NCBI GenBank assembly: GCA_950295325.1
Contig: OX485804.1
Span: forward strand, 50,902,001-50,966,000
Length of the DNA stretch: 64,000 nt
From: Polytrichum commune
Lineage: Eukaryota > Streptophyta > Polytrichopsida > Polytrichales > Polytrichaceae
Reading direction: 5' to 3'
The translations under genes were made by a program, and so were the position numbers. This document shows, in pieces, positions 36,350 to 49,830 of this stretch (positions are counted from its first letter, which is position 1; every line of letters begins with the position of its first letter). Under the pieces are notes generated by a model. It saw only the letters and a program-made list of their open reading frames with translations, was not told the origin of the DNA and made no database searches.

Positions 36350-36920
36350 TGGCAACATGCGACGAGCAGCCTAGCAACGAGAGACCCACAACGAGCGAGC
36401 GATCAATCGCACAGGAACGAGCGATCAATCGCACAGGAATGAGCGATTGGCAATGAGCAGCTAGCAGGCACCGACGACCAGCCGGCAATGACAAACGATC
36501 AACTGCCAACGCGAGATCAACATCCTAGCATGCAGTGAGATCGCAAGAACAAGTAGTTATCAACAACGAGCATCGAGCAAACACCGTACCGAGGAGCAAC
36601 TGGCATTGAGAAAAAAACATATACAGTTGCAGCAATCGATCAGCAGCGTAGTGACCAACACCAAGACCCTAGCGGCGAGCAGCAGGGAATGAGGAAAATC
36701 TAGTTGCAGCCTCGCGACCATCAACGCACGAGCACCTGCCAGCGAGCAGGCACCGAACATTCATCAAACATCGAACGAGCAGCTACCAAGCACCAAGGAG
36801 CAGCTTACAACGAGGAACAACCAGCTCGCAGCAACGATGATCTCCTTGCGACGGAGGCTCCGACGCCGGTTGGCATGCACCCACCAGCGCCGCGGTGTCC
36901 TAACAACCTGCGAGGGGTCT
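36350..36920. repeat. GC-richer low-complexity GAGCAG/ACGAGC region
   Basis: The block is rich in AACGAGCAG, GCGAGCAG and ACCAGC words. It includes a 22-bp direct repeat (GAGCGATCAATCGCACAGGA at about 36395 and 36418). Open frames exist on both strands because AT-rich stops are rare, but no protein family is seen. It could be a transposon leader or a decayed satellite. Confidence 0.5.
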
Positions 36921-36959
36921 TTCTTTTACATGAATATGGAATTCGCTACAAATCTTGAA

Positions 36960-37918
36960 GCGGTAAAGTTAGGGTAACACATAGTTGATTTGTAGGCTAA
37001 ATCATAACTGTTCATCTACATTCTAATCCTTGGTTACGACAATTATCAAAATTCTCATGAGGGTAGTCAATCACAAGCCACCACCACATATAGCAGAAGG
37101 CGCCTATTCCTGATCAGGATCCGATCAGCAATATGTAGGGTACTCGAATTTGAGATCAGGTTGGGATTGAATTTGGATCAAGTTGAGACTGAATTTCAAT
37201 CACGCCCGAACCAATTTGTGCAATGACACATGTCCTGGTTTTGAGTGTTGAGTGAGGAGGAGTGAGCGGCTGTGGCAAACCCTAGACATTGGGAATAAGT
37301 TCGGGCCAACTTTTGGCTTCAAAATTCACAATATTTTTAGTTTATAGAATAAAATCACCAAAAAAAAATTTATAGTGCTCCTGATTTTTGTCTTCCTACA
37401 TAAAATGAATTTACACTGCATTATATTTCTTCATGTTTGGTGCATAATCTCTTGAATCATGAGTTATGAGCGCCTCTACTTTAAATCTTAACTCTGTTTG
37501 CCTACAAAATATAGATCTCGTCGATGTCGGCATTACATGACCTTGGTGAGTGCTTAAATGGACCTTGGTCGACTATGGATGCCTCAACCTTATTGTTTGG
37601 ACAATGCCAACACTGAGTGTCATGGGTCATGAGGATGGTTACCTGATGGGGATTAAGCTACTTCAACCTTACCACCAAGGACACCATGGGTACCACAGTA
37701 ATAATCCCAAGTAGAACATGAACAGAAGCACAATCTTAAAATAATGTTGTGGACCTTTTAAAGATAACTTTAGTATAACTTATAGAAATTTACAGACAAT
37801 AATGACCAACAGACTTTTATTCACGTTGATGCAAAGTAATAATAGTAGTTTTTTTTCTCTTTCTTCTAAGAACAGCCAATATTTCACAAGATTGTTCAAA
37901 AGATGTACCGAGTTGCAC
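36960..37918. other. Intergenic, nothing recognised
   Basis: No supported feature. A short piece at about 37544-37590 (CCTTGGTCRACTATGGATGCC) resembles 6197-6215. Confidence 0.4.
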
Positions 37919-38870
37919 TAAGATAGAAAGTGCTTAAACCAACACTTTAAGCTATTGCACATGCATATGGCTAAGTGGTTGATATATAAAAAATCATATT
38001 AGCCTTTGGGCTAAAGATAGGTATAAAGAAAGGATTTTTTTTAGCCTCAATTGAATATTTGATGAACTTTTAAAGTCAAACCATTACCTTCCTTAAACCA
38101 ATCCATAGGCCATGTGTGTGACGACGTTGCATATGATGAGGATTCCCACTTTCATTGCCTAGAACCAACACAACATAGTTGGGTACTAAGCCCAAGCTAA
38201 ATCAAAGCCCAACTTATAACAATGTGCAAAGCCACATGGCCACCTCCATGATCCCACCCGGTTCGCTTGTAAAATTGTCACCTTGCATCCATGGTACCGG
38301 CCCCCTTTATGCCCAGGACTAACCCCCTTTGTGCTTTGTGGGCCTACCTCCTTGGCTTTGTGAATAGAATGGCTAGAACCATTTCCCCCTCACCCCAGCC
38401 CACCCCCCCCCCCCCACATGTATAGAATGGCTAGAATAGGCATTGACAAGCCACCTTGAACCAATCCGAGATGGAGTGGAGCATGTTACCTACCCTATAT
38501 GAAGGTAGTGACCAATGATCGGGGAGAACCGACAGTTAGTTACAGATGAACCGGTTGAAGTTCAGGACTGCAGGAAAATTACCGATCATTTTGGAAGAAT
38601 GTGTAGAATATACCCCAATTTAATAAAGAAAAACCGGAGGATGTCAACATGTAACCGGTTGGACTTGCAAACACTAGGATCTCAACCGACTATGCCCAAA
38701 AATCTCCCCGATCATTGGTAGTGAAGGATACTATGAGATGACGCCTAAAACCGTTCCTCTGTGGGCCCATACACTCCTACACCATGGATGGTCCAAGGTA
38801 GTACTGTTGGCAATTGGGAGGTGTTTATAGGTGTTGGTTTTGGGTGGGGTGTTGAGCACCCTCTACCTTA
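37919..38870 (-). mobile_element. Family C TIR element, copy 3, hosting family B
   Basis: A diverged left end TAAGATAGAAAGTGC and a right end GCACCCTCTACCTTA. The body is close to copy 2 (5473-6170): ATTAGCCTTTGGGCTAAA and CCTTGCATCC are shared. It is enlarged by the nested family B element at 38511-38718 and by a duplicated or poly-C-expanded segment around 38280-38425 (AGAATGGCTAGAA twice). Confidence 0.7.
38511..38718 (+). mobile_element. Family B MITE, intact reference copy
   Basis: A perfect terminal inverted repeat: ACCAATGATCGGGGAGA at the left and TCTCCCCGATCATTGG(T) at the right. About 208 bp. It is flanked by direct TAGTG (up to GGTAGTG allowing end overlap), and the paralogous empty site is present at about 5991-6008. 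Non-coding. The best-defined member of the family that forms the 24714-25695 array. Confidence 0.85.
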
Positions 38871-41396
38871 ATTCATAGGAGTCAATGTTCAATATAGTCA
38901 AGAGTCCTCCAAATTTGGAAGTAACAACATGGTTTAGCATCAATGATTACCTATTTAATATACAATCTTCAACCTTGGTTGTACAGCAAAACCAGCTTCC
39001 GTTCAGGTGGCAATTTGTAAATAGAAACTGACCGCACTTTCAAATATGATTACCAACAAATGAAGTACAGATTAGTGGTTCTAGGGTTGCACGAGCTTCT
39101 CTAAAATTGCCCAGAGTATGACTTTGACTTGACTAAGTGTATTCTGATTCTCCACAGCAAGTAACACACGGCTGTCTGACAAGCCAATAAAAAAGAACAA
39201 GTCATCCCATTCATGAATCAGTGGTTAATTACTTGGTTACATAGAGTGATGGATTGAATGCTAGAATGCATTTATCCTAACTTGAATCATTTGTAAGTTA
39301 TGTGGCCTATCTGTGTTGTTTGATTTGTTTTTCACGTTCTCCAACTTATACCGATTAGATTAACACACTGAAACTTTTGTTGCATTAGTAAATCTACGAT
39401 GATGCATCAACAAAATTCGGATTGAAAAGTATGGCCGCTTTTGATTGAGTTATGAGCATCGGAAGTGCATATTCGTTGATTTCTTAGCTTCATATATAAG
39501 TCCTCCCAATTATGTTCATTATTGAGTGTTGAGTCTAGTCTCATTTAGCATGTATTTGTGTAGTGTTTGTTCTTTGATCATCATGTTTAAAGACACATGA
39601 TCTTTAACCATGCGTCATTTTGGTGTTTGTTTATTGGGTTGGTGTGTTCTTTGACACACCAATCCAATATAGGTGTTTGATTATAAAAATAAAAATAAAA
39701 ATCATTGAATAACACCCACACACCTTATTGTTGTAAGCATTGTGAAATCCACCACAATTAATGTTGGCCATTGGTGACAGTTTACTCCAGTCATGGTTTT
39801 AAATTAATTTGTGTCGAACGTGTTTATTGACTATGGTTAATAAACGTAAACTTAAGTAAGTTCAACATCAATTCCTCATCGATCCTTGACTAGCATGCCA
39901 TGGTTCATGTCACAAACACAATGACCACAAAAAAACAAAAACAAAACAAAAACCAAAAAAACTTCATGCCTATCGTAACATCAAATTCAACTTCTTGTAA
40001 TTCAATTCTCTAATTCAAAGTAGGCCATGTATCTTTCTTTTGTCTCATCTTGTAGCTACAATGTTCAACTATGAATATGGCATGAGGGTGCATATGTGAA
40101 GAACTATTTCACACGAATGGCAAATGGCAATGGTCCAACCACAAAAATCAAGGGCTGACCAATGTTATGATCTCATCATCGAGTCACACAATGCTTATTT
40201 CTACACATTAGAAAGTGCTTATGTAGGCCCAATGAAGTTGAAAGTAAATAAACAATACATTTGTTTCTATTTGACCCGAAATTGAGTGATCTAGCCATGA
40301 GCAGGTTGAAGAGACCAATTTTAGCAACATAGTTTATGGTAAACATTGTAGGCTACACTATAAACGACAAAATTGACACTAGAAATATCGAGGATATAAT
40401 ATTGAGTGCATATTATAATCCAACCCATTGTATATAATATTGGAGGTCTACATTGTGAATTAAAATATTTCTAGTGAATAAAAAATAATGTGTATTTGAG
40501 AGACTTCCAACAAAGTGAGATCCAATTCATACCCACCTTGCCTAGACAATTTTGAATTTATCAATTTATCTTTTCTATAGTAAAAACTTCAGCAAAATTG
40601 AAAATCGTCACTTTCCCATAAATGTTCCTTTTTAAATCTCTCTATATATAAGGTTTATCGTTTTTGGTATACGGTGGAATAATAAAAATGTGGGAGAGTT
40701 TAATGCAAAAACAATTCCCTCAAGTATTAAGTTCCATGCTATTTTAATGTATGGTGTGTGTATGTTGTGGACCACACTATATAATGCATGAAAGGGCTAA
40801 GTCACACTATAAATACGTCCACAATATTTTCCATAAACAATGTACAATGCTTGAAGAGCAACTCATCCAATTTTTGGATGGAGATCGTGTTGGACCATAA
40901 AAAACCGCACGGGACACCATTGTATATATCATGTGATCTATGGCCTCAGTGCTAAAACGATTGTTCCAAAGACAGATCTTGGTTTACCACACCCAATTTA
41001 GCCCAAAAAAAAACCCTAAACAAAGTAGCGTGCCTTTTTGGATACGCCAACTTCATATATATCACAATTCGTCATCATGTTCATACTAATCTTGGAGTCA
41101 TATTTTGAACTAATTTGACTAAGTGCTATTTTGTATATGATATTATATTGTGTCTAGAGCTTATTGTTAGGGTTTGGTACTTGCTCTTACTGTTTAGTGG
41201 CCAAGGGAGTGTGTGGGCTAGGTATCTTATATGAGAGGACAACATTGTTGACCTTGAGCCCCTTCCCATAACGTTGTTTGCACATAAGTGATATTGTGTA
41301 ATGTAACTATTCCCGAGTTGCCAACTATAGTACCCATGCAAACAATGAATTTCGTTGAATTTTGGCAAGTTGAGAGGAAGTTCGAGTTAGGGCCAC
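38871..41396. other. Intergenic, 2.5 kb, nothing recognised
   Basis: AT-rich. An A-rich low-complexity run lies at 39929-39961. No convincing frame. Confidence 0.4.
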
Positions 41397-41896
41397 TTCA
41401 CACACGAGACTGAGAGCCCGTGAGCATTGCACTTCAAGCACTCTCATTGGTGGAAAAGGCGGAGCCGGTCCAAGTTCGCTACTTCACACTACGCTTGAGG
41501 AACCAACGGAGTGAGAATGTGAATGCAAGATGGATGTAAAGTCTACATGGATTCCTACATGGCATCCAATGGATCATGTTTCATGGTCACTTGGATTATT
41601 TTCAAAAACCACCTCTTGGAGGTAAGCCTAACACAAAACCGGAGACCATGGCATTCCGAATGCTCACAACCATTGATTTATTTTATTTTAGCATGTGTAA
41701 GGACCCACATGAATAACAATTCATTGAAATGACATTTGGTTGAGGGTCCGGTCACATATGGCTCCACACTATAGTTGAGGATTCGTGACCAGACTGCATG
41801 ATTTTGAAGGTGTGTTGGGATGGCTTTTGGACACTTTCTTTTGGGCTCTCACAATTCATGGTCACAACTCTTGGCTTGTGTGTGATGTGACCCTTA
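41397..41896 (-). mobile_element. Family G TIR element, inverted copy
   Basis: TTAGGGCCACTTCACACACG at the left. The right end (GTGTGATGTGACCCTTA) is slightly decayed. The interior is the reverse complement of 30704-31210: GGTGGAAAAGGCGGAGC, CACACTACGCTTGAGG and GGACACTTTCTTTTGGGC. About 500 bp. Confidence 0.75.
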
Positions 41897-44399
41897 GGGT
41901 GCTTGGAAAAGGGAAAGACAAAATTATTGTATACGAGCGTACGTCTCATCCATCCAACACAATAACAAAACTTGACCCCCTAAAGGTTTGTTACCAATCC
42001 ATCTTAAACAACTTCTAATATACTAATTTGGGGTCCTTGAAGCCAATTCTGGTGCCAAACTTTAAAAAGTAACCTATGGGATGCATACTATTTCAAGCCT
42101 TTGATGTAGGGTGAATGAGAGGTACGCTCACATACGATAACTTCCTCTCACTGGAAAAGTTGGACTATTAAATTGCACACACCATTGACAAGATGGGTAA
42201 AGTTGTACACTTATAAGTCATGTGCAATTAGATTGCATGTTCACCCCTGCAAATTACCTTGGGTCAAAAGCATATCACAAAAGCATTTGACTTTGGCTAT
42301 CAATCCACAGTATGTAAATCACAAAAAGATGTATGTATTATGCTACTATTGTAAAATCAAAATAGTGTGGAATGTTGATAAATCTACATGGGGCAACCTA
42401 ATTGCACGTATCATTGTAGCTTTCACCCAAAATCCTACAACTCAATTTGCAAAGACGTTGGCTAGGGCTAGACGGTCCTCTCTTTGAGTTGGGCCCTTTA
42501 CCTATTACCAAGTCAAAGGGTCTAGAAGAACACTCGACCCTATATGTTTGTGGTTAATTTACCTCAAGTCAATCACTCTAGACTAATTCAGGATCCTTGA
42601 TGCTAATTACGGGCTTAAATAATCTAAATCAATCACATGCTATAATATTAAGGACCTTGAGTAAAAGTTGTGGAGGCCCAACTCAAATAGGTGGGCATCT
42701 AGCTATAGCCAAAGATGTTGACCACCTTCTGGAAAATATATATATATATTGGATGTAGTAGATGTTGGCCAAGGCTAGACACCCACATCTTTGAGTTGGG
42801 TAATGTTCACGAGGGCTCAACTCAAATAGGTGAGTGTCTAGGCTCCCTAGCCGTGGATGTTTCTTATGGATTGCCAAAGTGCTTTGACTACACTAAATTG
42901 CCTAATTGGTAAGCAACTCATTATGCAATAACTATGGTGCAAACAAGATGATGTTGTGGAGAAAATAAAGTTGGATGGGTGAAATCATCTACTTTTGATG
43001 TGGTCCACATTGTATTCCATATTTGCAGGTAGTGTGGGTTCTTTGTTATAAATGTGGTCCGCGTTATAGTAGAGTTGTGAGTAAGATATCATTGTGTTGG
43101 AAAGATGCTCTCGTCTCTATGAAATGAAATGAAATTCATCTGAAATTCCGAGAAGCCCAAAGGCCTATAAAAGCTTATGTGCTCTATAGAGGAGTTGCCT
43201 CACTCCAACTAAGTTCAACCACTTCAAAACCTTGTCCAAAACTACACCTACAGTCACAACTTTGGACAAAAAAAAAAATCAACGAAATGAGAGAGAGTGA
43301 ATGACAAGATGTGATAGCAACAAGACGTCCACCTAATTTATTCAAGTTGTTCATGGGACAGATTTGGTTTGCTTGTAAACACGAGCCAGGAAAATTGTTG
43401 ATGCACAGTTGTAAACAATTGCTCTGCAATTGGATGATTGACCAGTTATGGAATTCGGTGTCAACAATCAAACTTCGATCATACACATGTAACTCATTTC
43501 TGACATCTTTCAACACGAAATCACCAGTTCAGTCGTAGGGTACACAAAAATGCATATCACACTCCCGAATCGCGAATGTGACAAGAGAAGAATTGCAATC
43601 AGAACCTCTAATTCTGCCTCCTAATTCTGGAGAGAAATCGAGAATTTCGAGTGCGCAAATCGTACAAGCAGGAAACGAATGCCAGATCGTTGAATCCACA
43701 AGCTGACCACTTCAAGCGCGGTAACCGATGAAACCAAGAACCCGGTGACGACAATATTAGAACCTCAATTTAGGCTTTCTACGGTAATCACGATCGGCAA
43801 ATGGACCCAACAGTAAACAACTGGGTGCCAAAAAAATTTGTCTCGAATAGGGGTGAAGGTAAATATGGGAGAAACAGTTGAAGTCCGATACACTGTACAT
43901 ACTTGGTTTTTGAGGATTATTGAAGCCATTTCTATAATTGTCCTGAATCCCTGCATTTCATACACATACATGGCGCATTTGCCAATTGGGGTTACATGAG
44001 CTTTCTCCTTGATTTGGTCAATGCTACTAAATTCCCAGAATATGATATTGGGGTTCCTTGAAGGGCCAAACTAGGTCGAATATAGGTACATAAACTCAGG
44101 TGGGGGTATTACTGTGGAGAAATTGCATGTTTCAATATCTTAGATGGGTTTTAAATGGTTACTTTTTTTCCCTTCCAACTACACTGACTGTCCCAATTAG
44201 TATATGTTACTATTCGGAGTTACGCAGAGCTATAATTGTTTGACGAGAATGTAATATTCTACCAAGCAAAGTCAATTGTGTTTTATAATGTCTAAGCAAC
44301 CTATTGAACTTTTACCAGTGGAAATTGAACTTTTGAGTAAGACATTATTGCACTTGGTATCTTTGAATAGTTACACACATTGATTGGGTTAATCAATAT
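41897..44399. other. Intergenic, nothing recognised
   Basis: A 104-aa + frame (42173-42487) and others lack known motifs. A (TA)n run lies at 42738-42750. Confidence 0.4.
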
Positions 44400-44985
44400 A
44401 GCCCACTTCTCCTATAATATGAAACTTGTAACTACTACAAGATGATTAGCAAACCCAAATGAGGACGAATCCACTTTCCTCGTAGCTTTCCGAGCTCCTA
44501 TGTTCAACATCAAAGGAAAGATTCTCGTGCTCATTTAAATAGTCATGTAGGTCATCCTCCCCCCAAAAAAATTATGTTGATTATTGTATTTGGAATTGTT
44601 ATTGTATTTTGAACACGTAGTCTAATCCCTTTTATACATGTATCATTTTGTATTCATTTTTGGAGCCACACCTAACCACATACCACTCAATATATAGGTG
44701 TATGTTTAAGACAATTGACCAAATTAGGCATGTCTATCTTAAGGGGAGCATGAATTATTGCATACAAGCTTACCTCTCTTTCATCCAACATAAAAGCCTT
44801 GAAATACTATGCAACCTGCACGTTAGTTTTTTCTAGTTTATTTGACATTGGGATTAGGCTTATAAAACCTGAAATACTGTAGTACAAGACATTTAAAATG
44901 AATCAACCACAAATTGATGGGGGGGGGTGAGAAGTACACTCATATGCAATAATTCATGCTCCCCTTAAGATAGATGTGCCTAACT
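44400..44985 (+). mobile_element. Family J element with long terminal inverted repeat
   Basis: Contains the J body (AAGATTCTCGTGCTCAT, ACACGTAGTCTAATCCCTTT). A long inverted repeat lies at about 44720-44766 and 44942-44985. Its core CTTAAGGGGAGCATGAATTA is exactly mirrored about 200 bp away. Confidence 0.6.
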
Positions 44986-45317
44986 TGATTTCATTATATA
45001 CCAACAAAGTTAAACTTGCCCAACATATGAATGAAAAACGATGGCTAACAACCTTGAATACATACTTATTGGCCCTTGAACCAATATTTGAAGGTTGGAT
45101 TGTAGCTTCATGCAATCGGCATACATCATACTCCTTACAGATGATGATAGAAACTCCAACCCCTTTCAAGCAAGGGGCCGGCGTGAATAAAGTGTCCGTT
45201 CGTAATGCCAATGACCCGATGCCCTCATACTCCTTACACATGATAGTGTGGCCATTTAATTAGCATGATATGCAAACACCATTACTCGCATTGAGTTGCA
45301 CTGCTCAAGAAAAGCAT

Positions 45318-46094
45318 GAGGAAATTGTGATGATACAAGTTTGCATGAGATTCATATGAACAAGTTCAATCAGTCGATGAGACTCGGCTTCTAGCGTTCA
45401 AAAATCTATCAGAAATGCAATTCCTTACCAACATAACTAACATCAATTCTACAAAATGTGTACATATCAGTCACCGAGGTGTTGGTAAAGCCACAAAATT
45501 CACATGGTACTAATTCCGCACTTTTCACCAAACTTGATGTACTTTGTTACATGCGGTAAACTTTGTTGCATGGCATGAGGAAATTGTGATGACACAAGTT
45601 TGCATGAGATTCATAAGAATGAATTCAATTGTTTGATGAGACTCAGCTTCTAGTGTTCAAAAATATATCAGAAATGCAATTCCTTACCAACATAACTAAC
45701 ATCGATTCTACAAAACGTGTACATATCAGTCACCGAGGTGTTGGTAAAACCACAAAATTCACATGGTACTAATTCCACACTTTTCACCAAACTTGATGTA
45801 CTTTGTTACATGCGGTAAACTTTGTTGCATGGCATGAGGAAATTGTGATGATACAAGTTTGCATGAGAGTCATAAGAACAAGTTGATTTGTTCGATGAGA
45901 CTCAACTTCTAGCGTTCAAAAATCTATCAGAAACGCAATTCTTTGCCAACATAACTAACATCGATTCTACAAAACGTGTACATATCAGTCACCGAGGTGT
46001 TGGTAAAGCCACAAAATTCACATGGTACTAACCCCGCACTTTTCACCAAACTTGATGTACTTTGTTACATGCGGTAAACTTTGTTGCATGGCAT
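45318..46094 (+). repeat. 259-bp tandem repeat, three copies
   Basis: GAGGAAATTGTGATGA starts units at 45318, 45577 and 45836, an exact 259-bp period. The third copy ends at 46094. The copies are very similar by eye (CATATCAGTCACCGAGGTGT and TTACATGCGGTAAACTTTG are kept in all three). No shared open frame of significance. The low divergence suggests recent duplication. Confidence 0.92.
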
Positions 46095-46387
46095 GCAAGA
46101 AGAGTTTAGCTTTCGGTCACAGGTCACTCCAGGTTTCCAGCACGAGAAGGACAAAAAGCAGGAAAGTTGGGTCGATATTGGAACGTTGCAGCTGGCCCAT
46201 GATATAAATATTACAAAACAGTCCGTATCTCCCCCAAGGGACTGACTGTGTCTTGGCTTCATCATCAGTATATCGATCTGCATGAGCACTACAAGTTTGG
46301 CGCTTTCATGGTTCCTAGCTACCATTGTGCCATCTTACTGACTGTTTCTTACGTGTGTCTTTCATTTTACTGCAGTGAGCTGGTCGC

Positions 46388-46587
46388 GACACTAAACAAA
46401 CATCTTATTTAGTGTCGTAATTAAAATTTGGTTTGTTGTGTTAATTAGAGTGGTTTTCATGATTTATCATGTAGCATCAAGTATCATGCGATAATCCTTT
46501 GATGTCACCCAATGATTGCAAGATAGTCAATGTGGTGGGTTGGTGATGAACATGACATGGACCAAATCAAACCAAATGTTTAGTGTA
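46388..46587 (+). mobile_element. Short family A-type TIR element
   Basis: Ends GACACTAAACAAACATCTTATTT-type on the left and AAATGTTTAGTGTA on the right, about 200 bp. It shares ends and length with 47552-47738 and the phrase ACCAAATNATNTGTTTAGTG. Confidence 0.55.
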
Positions 46588-47551
46588 GTTCATCATGCCT
46601 TCGAAGTATTTATCGTCTAATGTGAAGTCTTCGTAGATATGAAAGAGTCACATCATGAAATTTGTAGAATTTAGAATCTTATGAAATCCAACAACTTTTG
46701 GGACTGACATTGTTAGAATTTGGTGCGCATGTGAGGTGCTTTGTAAGAGTGACTTTTACCACCTTCGATGCAACCACGCCCCTCCCCTTCACATTTGCCA
46801 CCCTCCGGGAAATCACCCTCAAGAGCGAATTGGACTAGCGCGTGGGTGTCCAACCCCCCTTGGCTTCTATGTATCTGCTTCAATTCTTTCCTTATATATA
46901 TATACACCGCGCATGGTTTACCAAAGGTAGTCCTAAATTTTATGTTGGTTACCTAGACATACAACACCTCACTTGTGAACATGATATTGGACAAAGTACA
47001 AGAAGCTCTTTTTGGGAGACACTAGATCATTGGAATGATCTTGAGAAGAGCTACACTATAGACTCTTTGTTTACCATGGTGGCCACCCTATTTCATCTTT
47101 GTGAGTGCCAAAATGTTTGCTTTCACGTGGAATTTAAGCATGCCTCAACTAATGTGGAAATGACAAGTGAAATATTCGAGGAGAATAGAATATAAAATTT
47201 GGCTAAGTAAAGAGCCCTCTGTGGACTTCATTTGAGAAAGAATCAAGCCATGAACAAACTTCACATAATTGCAATCTTGTATATAAGGACCACACCCAGT
47301 TTAGATGTTTTATGGGGTTGTATACTTTTCCTAAATACAATGCACAAATCTGAATTGAAAGCAACAACACATCAACAATCAATAATAGAGGTGGAAGAGG
47401 CTTTTGAGCCACATAATAATGCACCTCTTGGGTGTTACATGGAAGCACTCTATTGCATGGAATGCATTGGATCCACACAATTTGTAATGCAACGCATTGG
47501 TCTTTGTACATTCCACATGTAAGAACCCCTTGGGTTACCGCCTTGAAGAGC
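46588..47551. other. Intergenic with unrecognised 117-aa frame
   Basis: The + frame at 46842-47195 and overlapping frames on both strands carry no motif I know. Confidence 0.4.
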
Positions 47552-47738
47552 TACACTAAACATCCGAATTAGTGTGACATTGTAATTGATGTACCATGTT
47601 GCTTAAAGCAATCACTATGTCAATGTAACATTGAGCATCATGTGACACCTCAACAACTGCCACCCAAGTGAATGCAAGCCAATTATTATGGGTCGATGAT
47701 GAGTAGTGTGGGCCACACCAAATCATATGTTTAGTGTA
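47552..47738 (+). mobile_element. Short family A-type TIR element, second copy
   Basis: TACACTAAACATCCGAATTA at the left and ATATGTTTAGTGTA at the right, 187 bp, non-coding. Confidence 0.65.
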
Positions 47739-48771
47739 CTTATGTGTGTGGAGGCATTTTGGATGGTGCAAAGGTAATACATTTTTGTGTACTCTATTGA
47801 ATTTTAATATGACGTGAGGAGGAGTTTTATTCTGGTGGATCTCAACTCAACTATTCTCATTCACTATAATGGAGCCGCAAAAGCAAACATCAATTACATT
47901 CACTATGTACTTTACCGTTTTTCCAAGTACACACTCTATAGTGTGTGCTATACTATAGGGTGCTATAGCTTTGTACAACCCCCTCAACTTTTAGAATAGT
48001 AGATAACATGCACTAGAAACTCATGCAACAAAATCCAAATCTTGGCATAAAAAACAATAGTAATATGTGAGTTACACGACTTCAAACAATAGCTTTGGTA
48101 TTTTGGTCTAGCCATGTGTCAACGCCTTGGGTGCGTTTCCAGTGAACTTGGAGCTCTCGTACCACCCTTGATGTCAAAGACAATTCAACCCACTATCATC
48201 AACATATTTTATGATTAGCCACTTGTATGTGAAAAGCCAAAACTATTATGCAAATATATATGGGGAAAATTCTTTTTGTGTCACCAAATTTGAGGAGGTC
48301 TAGTGGTACTCTCAAGTTGAGGTACCTATGAGAAAGTTGTAGCTCTCATCGTAGATATCAGATATAGAAGTGAATGAGAGTCACTTCCCCCTTGGACATA
48401 GTGGATTCCTTCACTTGAAGCAAGATAGAAGAAATGTTTAATTCACCAACACGTAAGTTGAATAAGAGTCACATGCATTGTATGGCTAACCGAGGTAAAT
48501 GTTCATATCACCTACCACTAAGGAGGGTGCAAACACTAGCTAAACTTCCTATGTAGAAGCCAAAAATTTATATTTTACTCCAACCTAACATCTAAATCAT
48601 GGCCACTTATTCAAAATAAACACGATGAACTTTAATTGGGGATAAATAAGCAACAAGCCTCAATAGGGACCAAGCTTTACCGCACTTGTTAATGCATGAG
48701 TTAATTATAGAGCCACATGCTAGATTTGGGTTGGTTTATTGAGCATAGTTGCTCAAGATCCTAATGATTCC
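47739..48771. other. Intergenic, nothing recognised
   Basis: No supported feature. Confidence 0.4.
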
Positions 48772-48945
48772 AAATCCAACCGGTTACATATTAACATCTT
48801 CCGGTTTTGCTTTATTCATTTGAGGTATATTCCATAGATTCTCCTAAAATGAACGGTAATTCTCCTGAATTCTCCAACTTCCACCGGTTATTTCTCAAAG
48901 TCAACCGGTTTGTCTGTAACTAACCGCCGGTTCTTCCTAGACATA
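48772..48945 (-). mobile_element. Family B element, inverted partial copy
   Basis: Reverse-complement match to 38511-38718: AACCGGTTACATATTAACAT, GAGGTATATTCCATAGA and CTGTAACTAACCGCCGGTT. The outer TIRs are lost. Confidence 0.7.
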
Positions 48946-49830
48946 GGCCCAAACCCTTGCCTCCAGGGAACGAGTGGGTTCGGGCCAGCCCACATGCTAT
49001 TACCTGCCAAGTTACACAACTTCATTTACCTAGTTCAAACCTCAAATCCTTGCAGAATTCGAATCCGGTTCGAATACCGGAGACCTTGAATTGATGGGTG
49101 CAGGCACGCGGGATGATTGAGGAGTGGGATAGATATAATCATATGCTGGATTCCACCTCAATGTATTGTTCCAATTAGTTTAGTAGATTCAATGCTTTGT
49201 TTAATTAATTAAGAGGTTATTACACTCAAGGTCTGACTCCTGCACTACAGTAGTGTCGTCAGCGACATGGGATTGACTTGAGAGTCTGGAGAGTTAAGTT
49301 AATTAATCCAGCGGCCCCCAATGATGATAGCGGTTGGTGCAGGTGTGAGGGTGCACCATGCCAATTAAGAAGGCAGCCACTCTCTCCTCTCCGCTCTTTT
49401 TACACCACTTGAATTACTTACCTTACCCTGGCCTGCGGACTTAATAAGTTCAACTGCCCAAACTTCACTCACTAACTTCGCCTCCATACTCATATGTTAC
49501 ATTATGAGAAATGCCGGTGACCTGCTTACTGATGGCTGAACTTATTGAATAGTTTTGATCTGATCCGCTCATCAGTCCTCGTGCTACAACACAGTTGTGG
49601 TTGCAAACTCCAACGCAGTCTGCATGGTCACCATAAATGTGCAGAGATCACCATAAGATAACCACAATAGGTGGTGGTAGGGCTGGGGTGAATCAACCCG
49701 TACACTGGTTCCTTGGAGGCAAGGGTTTAGGCATCAATAAGGAACGCGTGTATGAGTTGGTTCGCCCAAATCGTAGTAGTAACAGAAGAGGAGGCGGAGG
49801 ATGATGATGAAGGAGTTATTTCCACCACTA
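48946..49830. other. Intergenic, nothing recognised
   Basis: No convincing frame or repeat. Confidence 0.4.
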
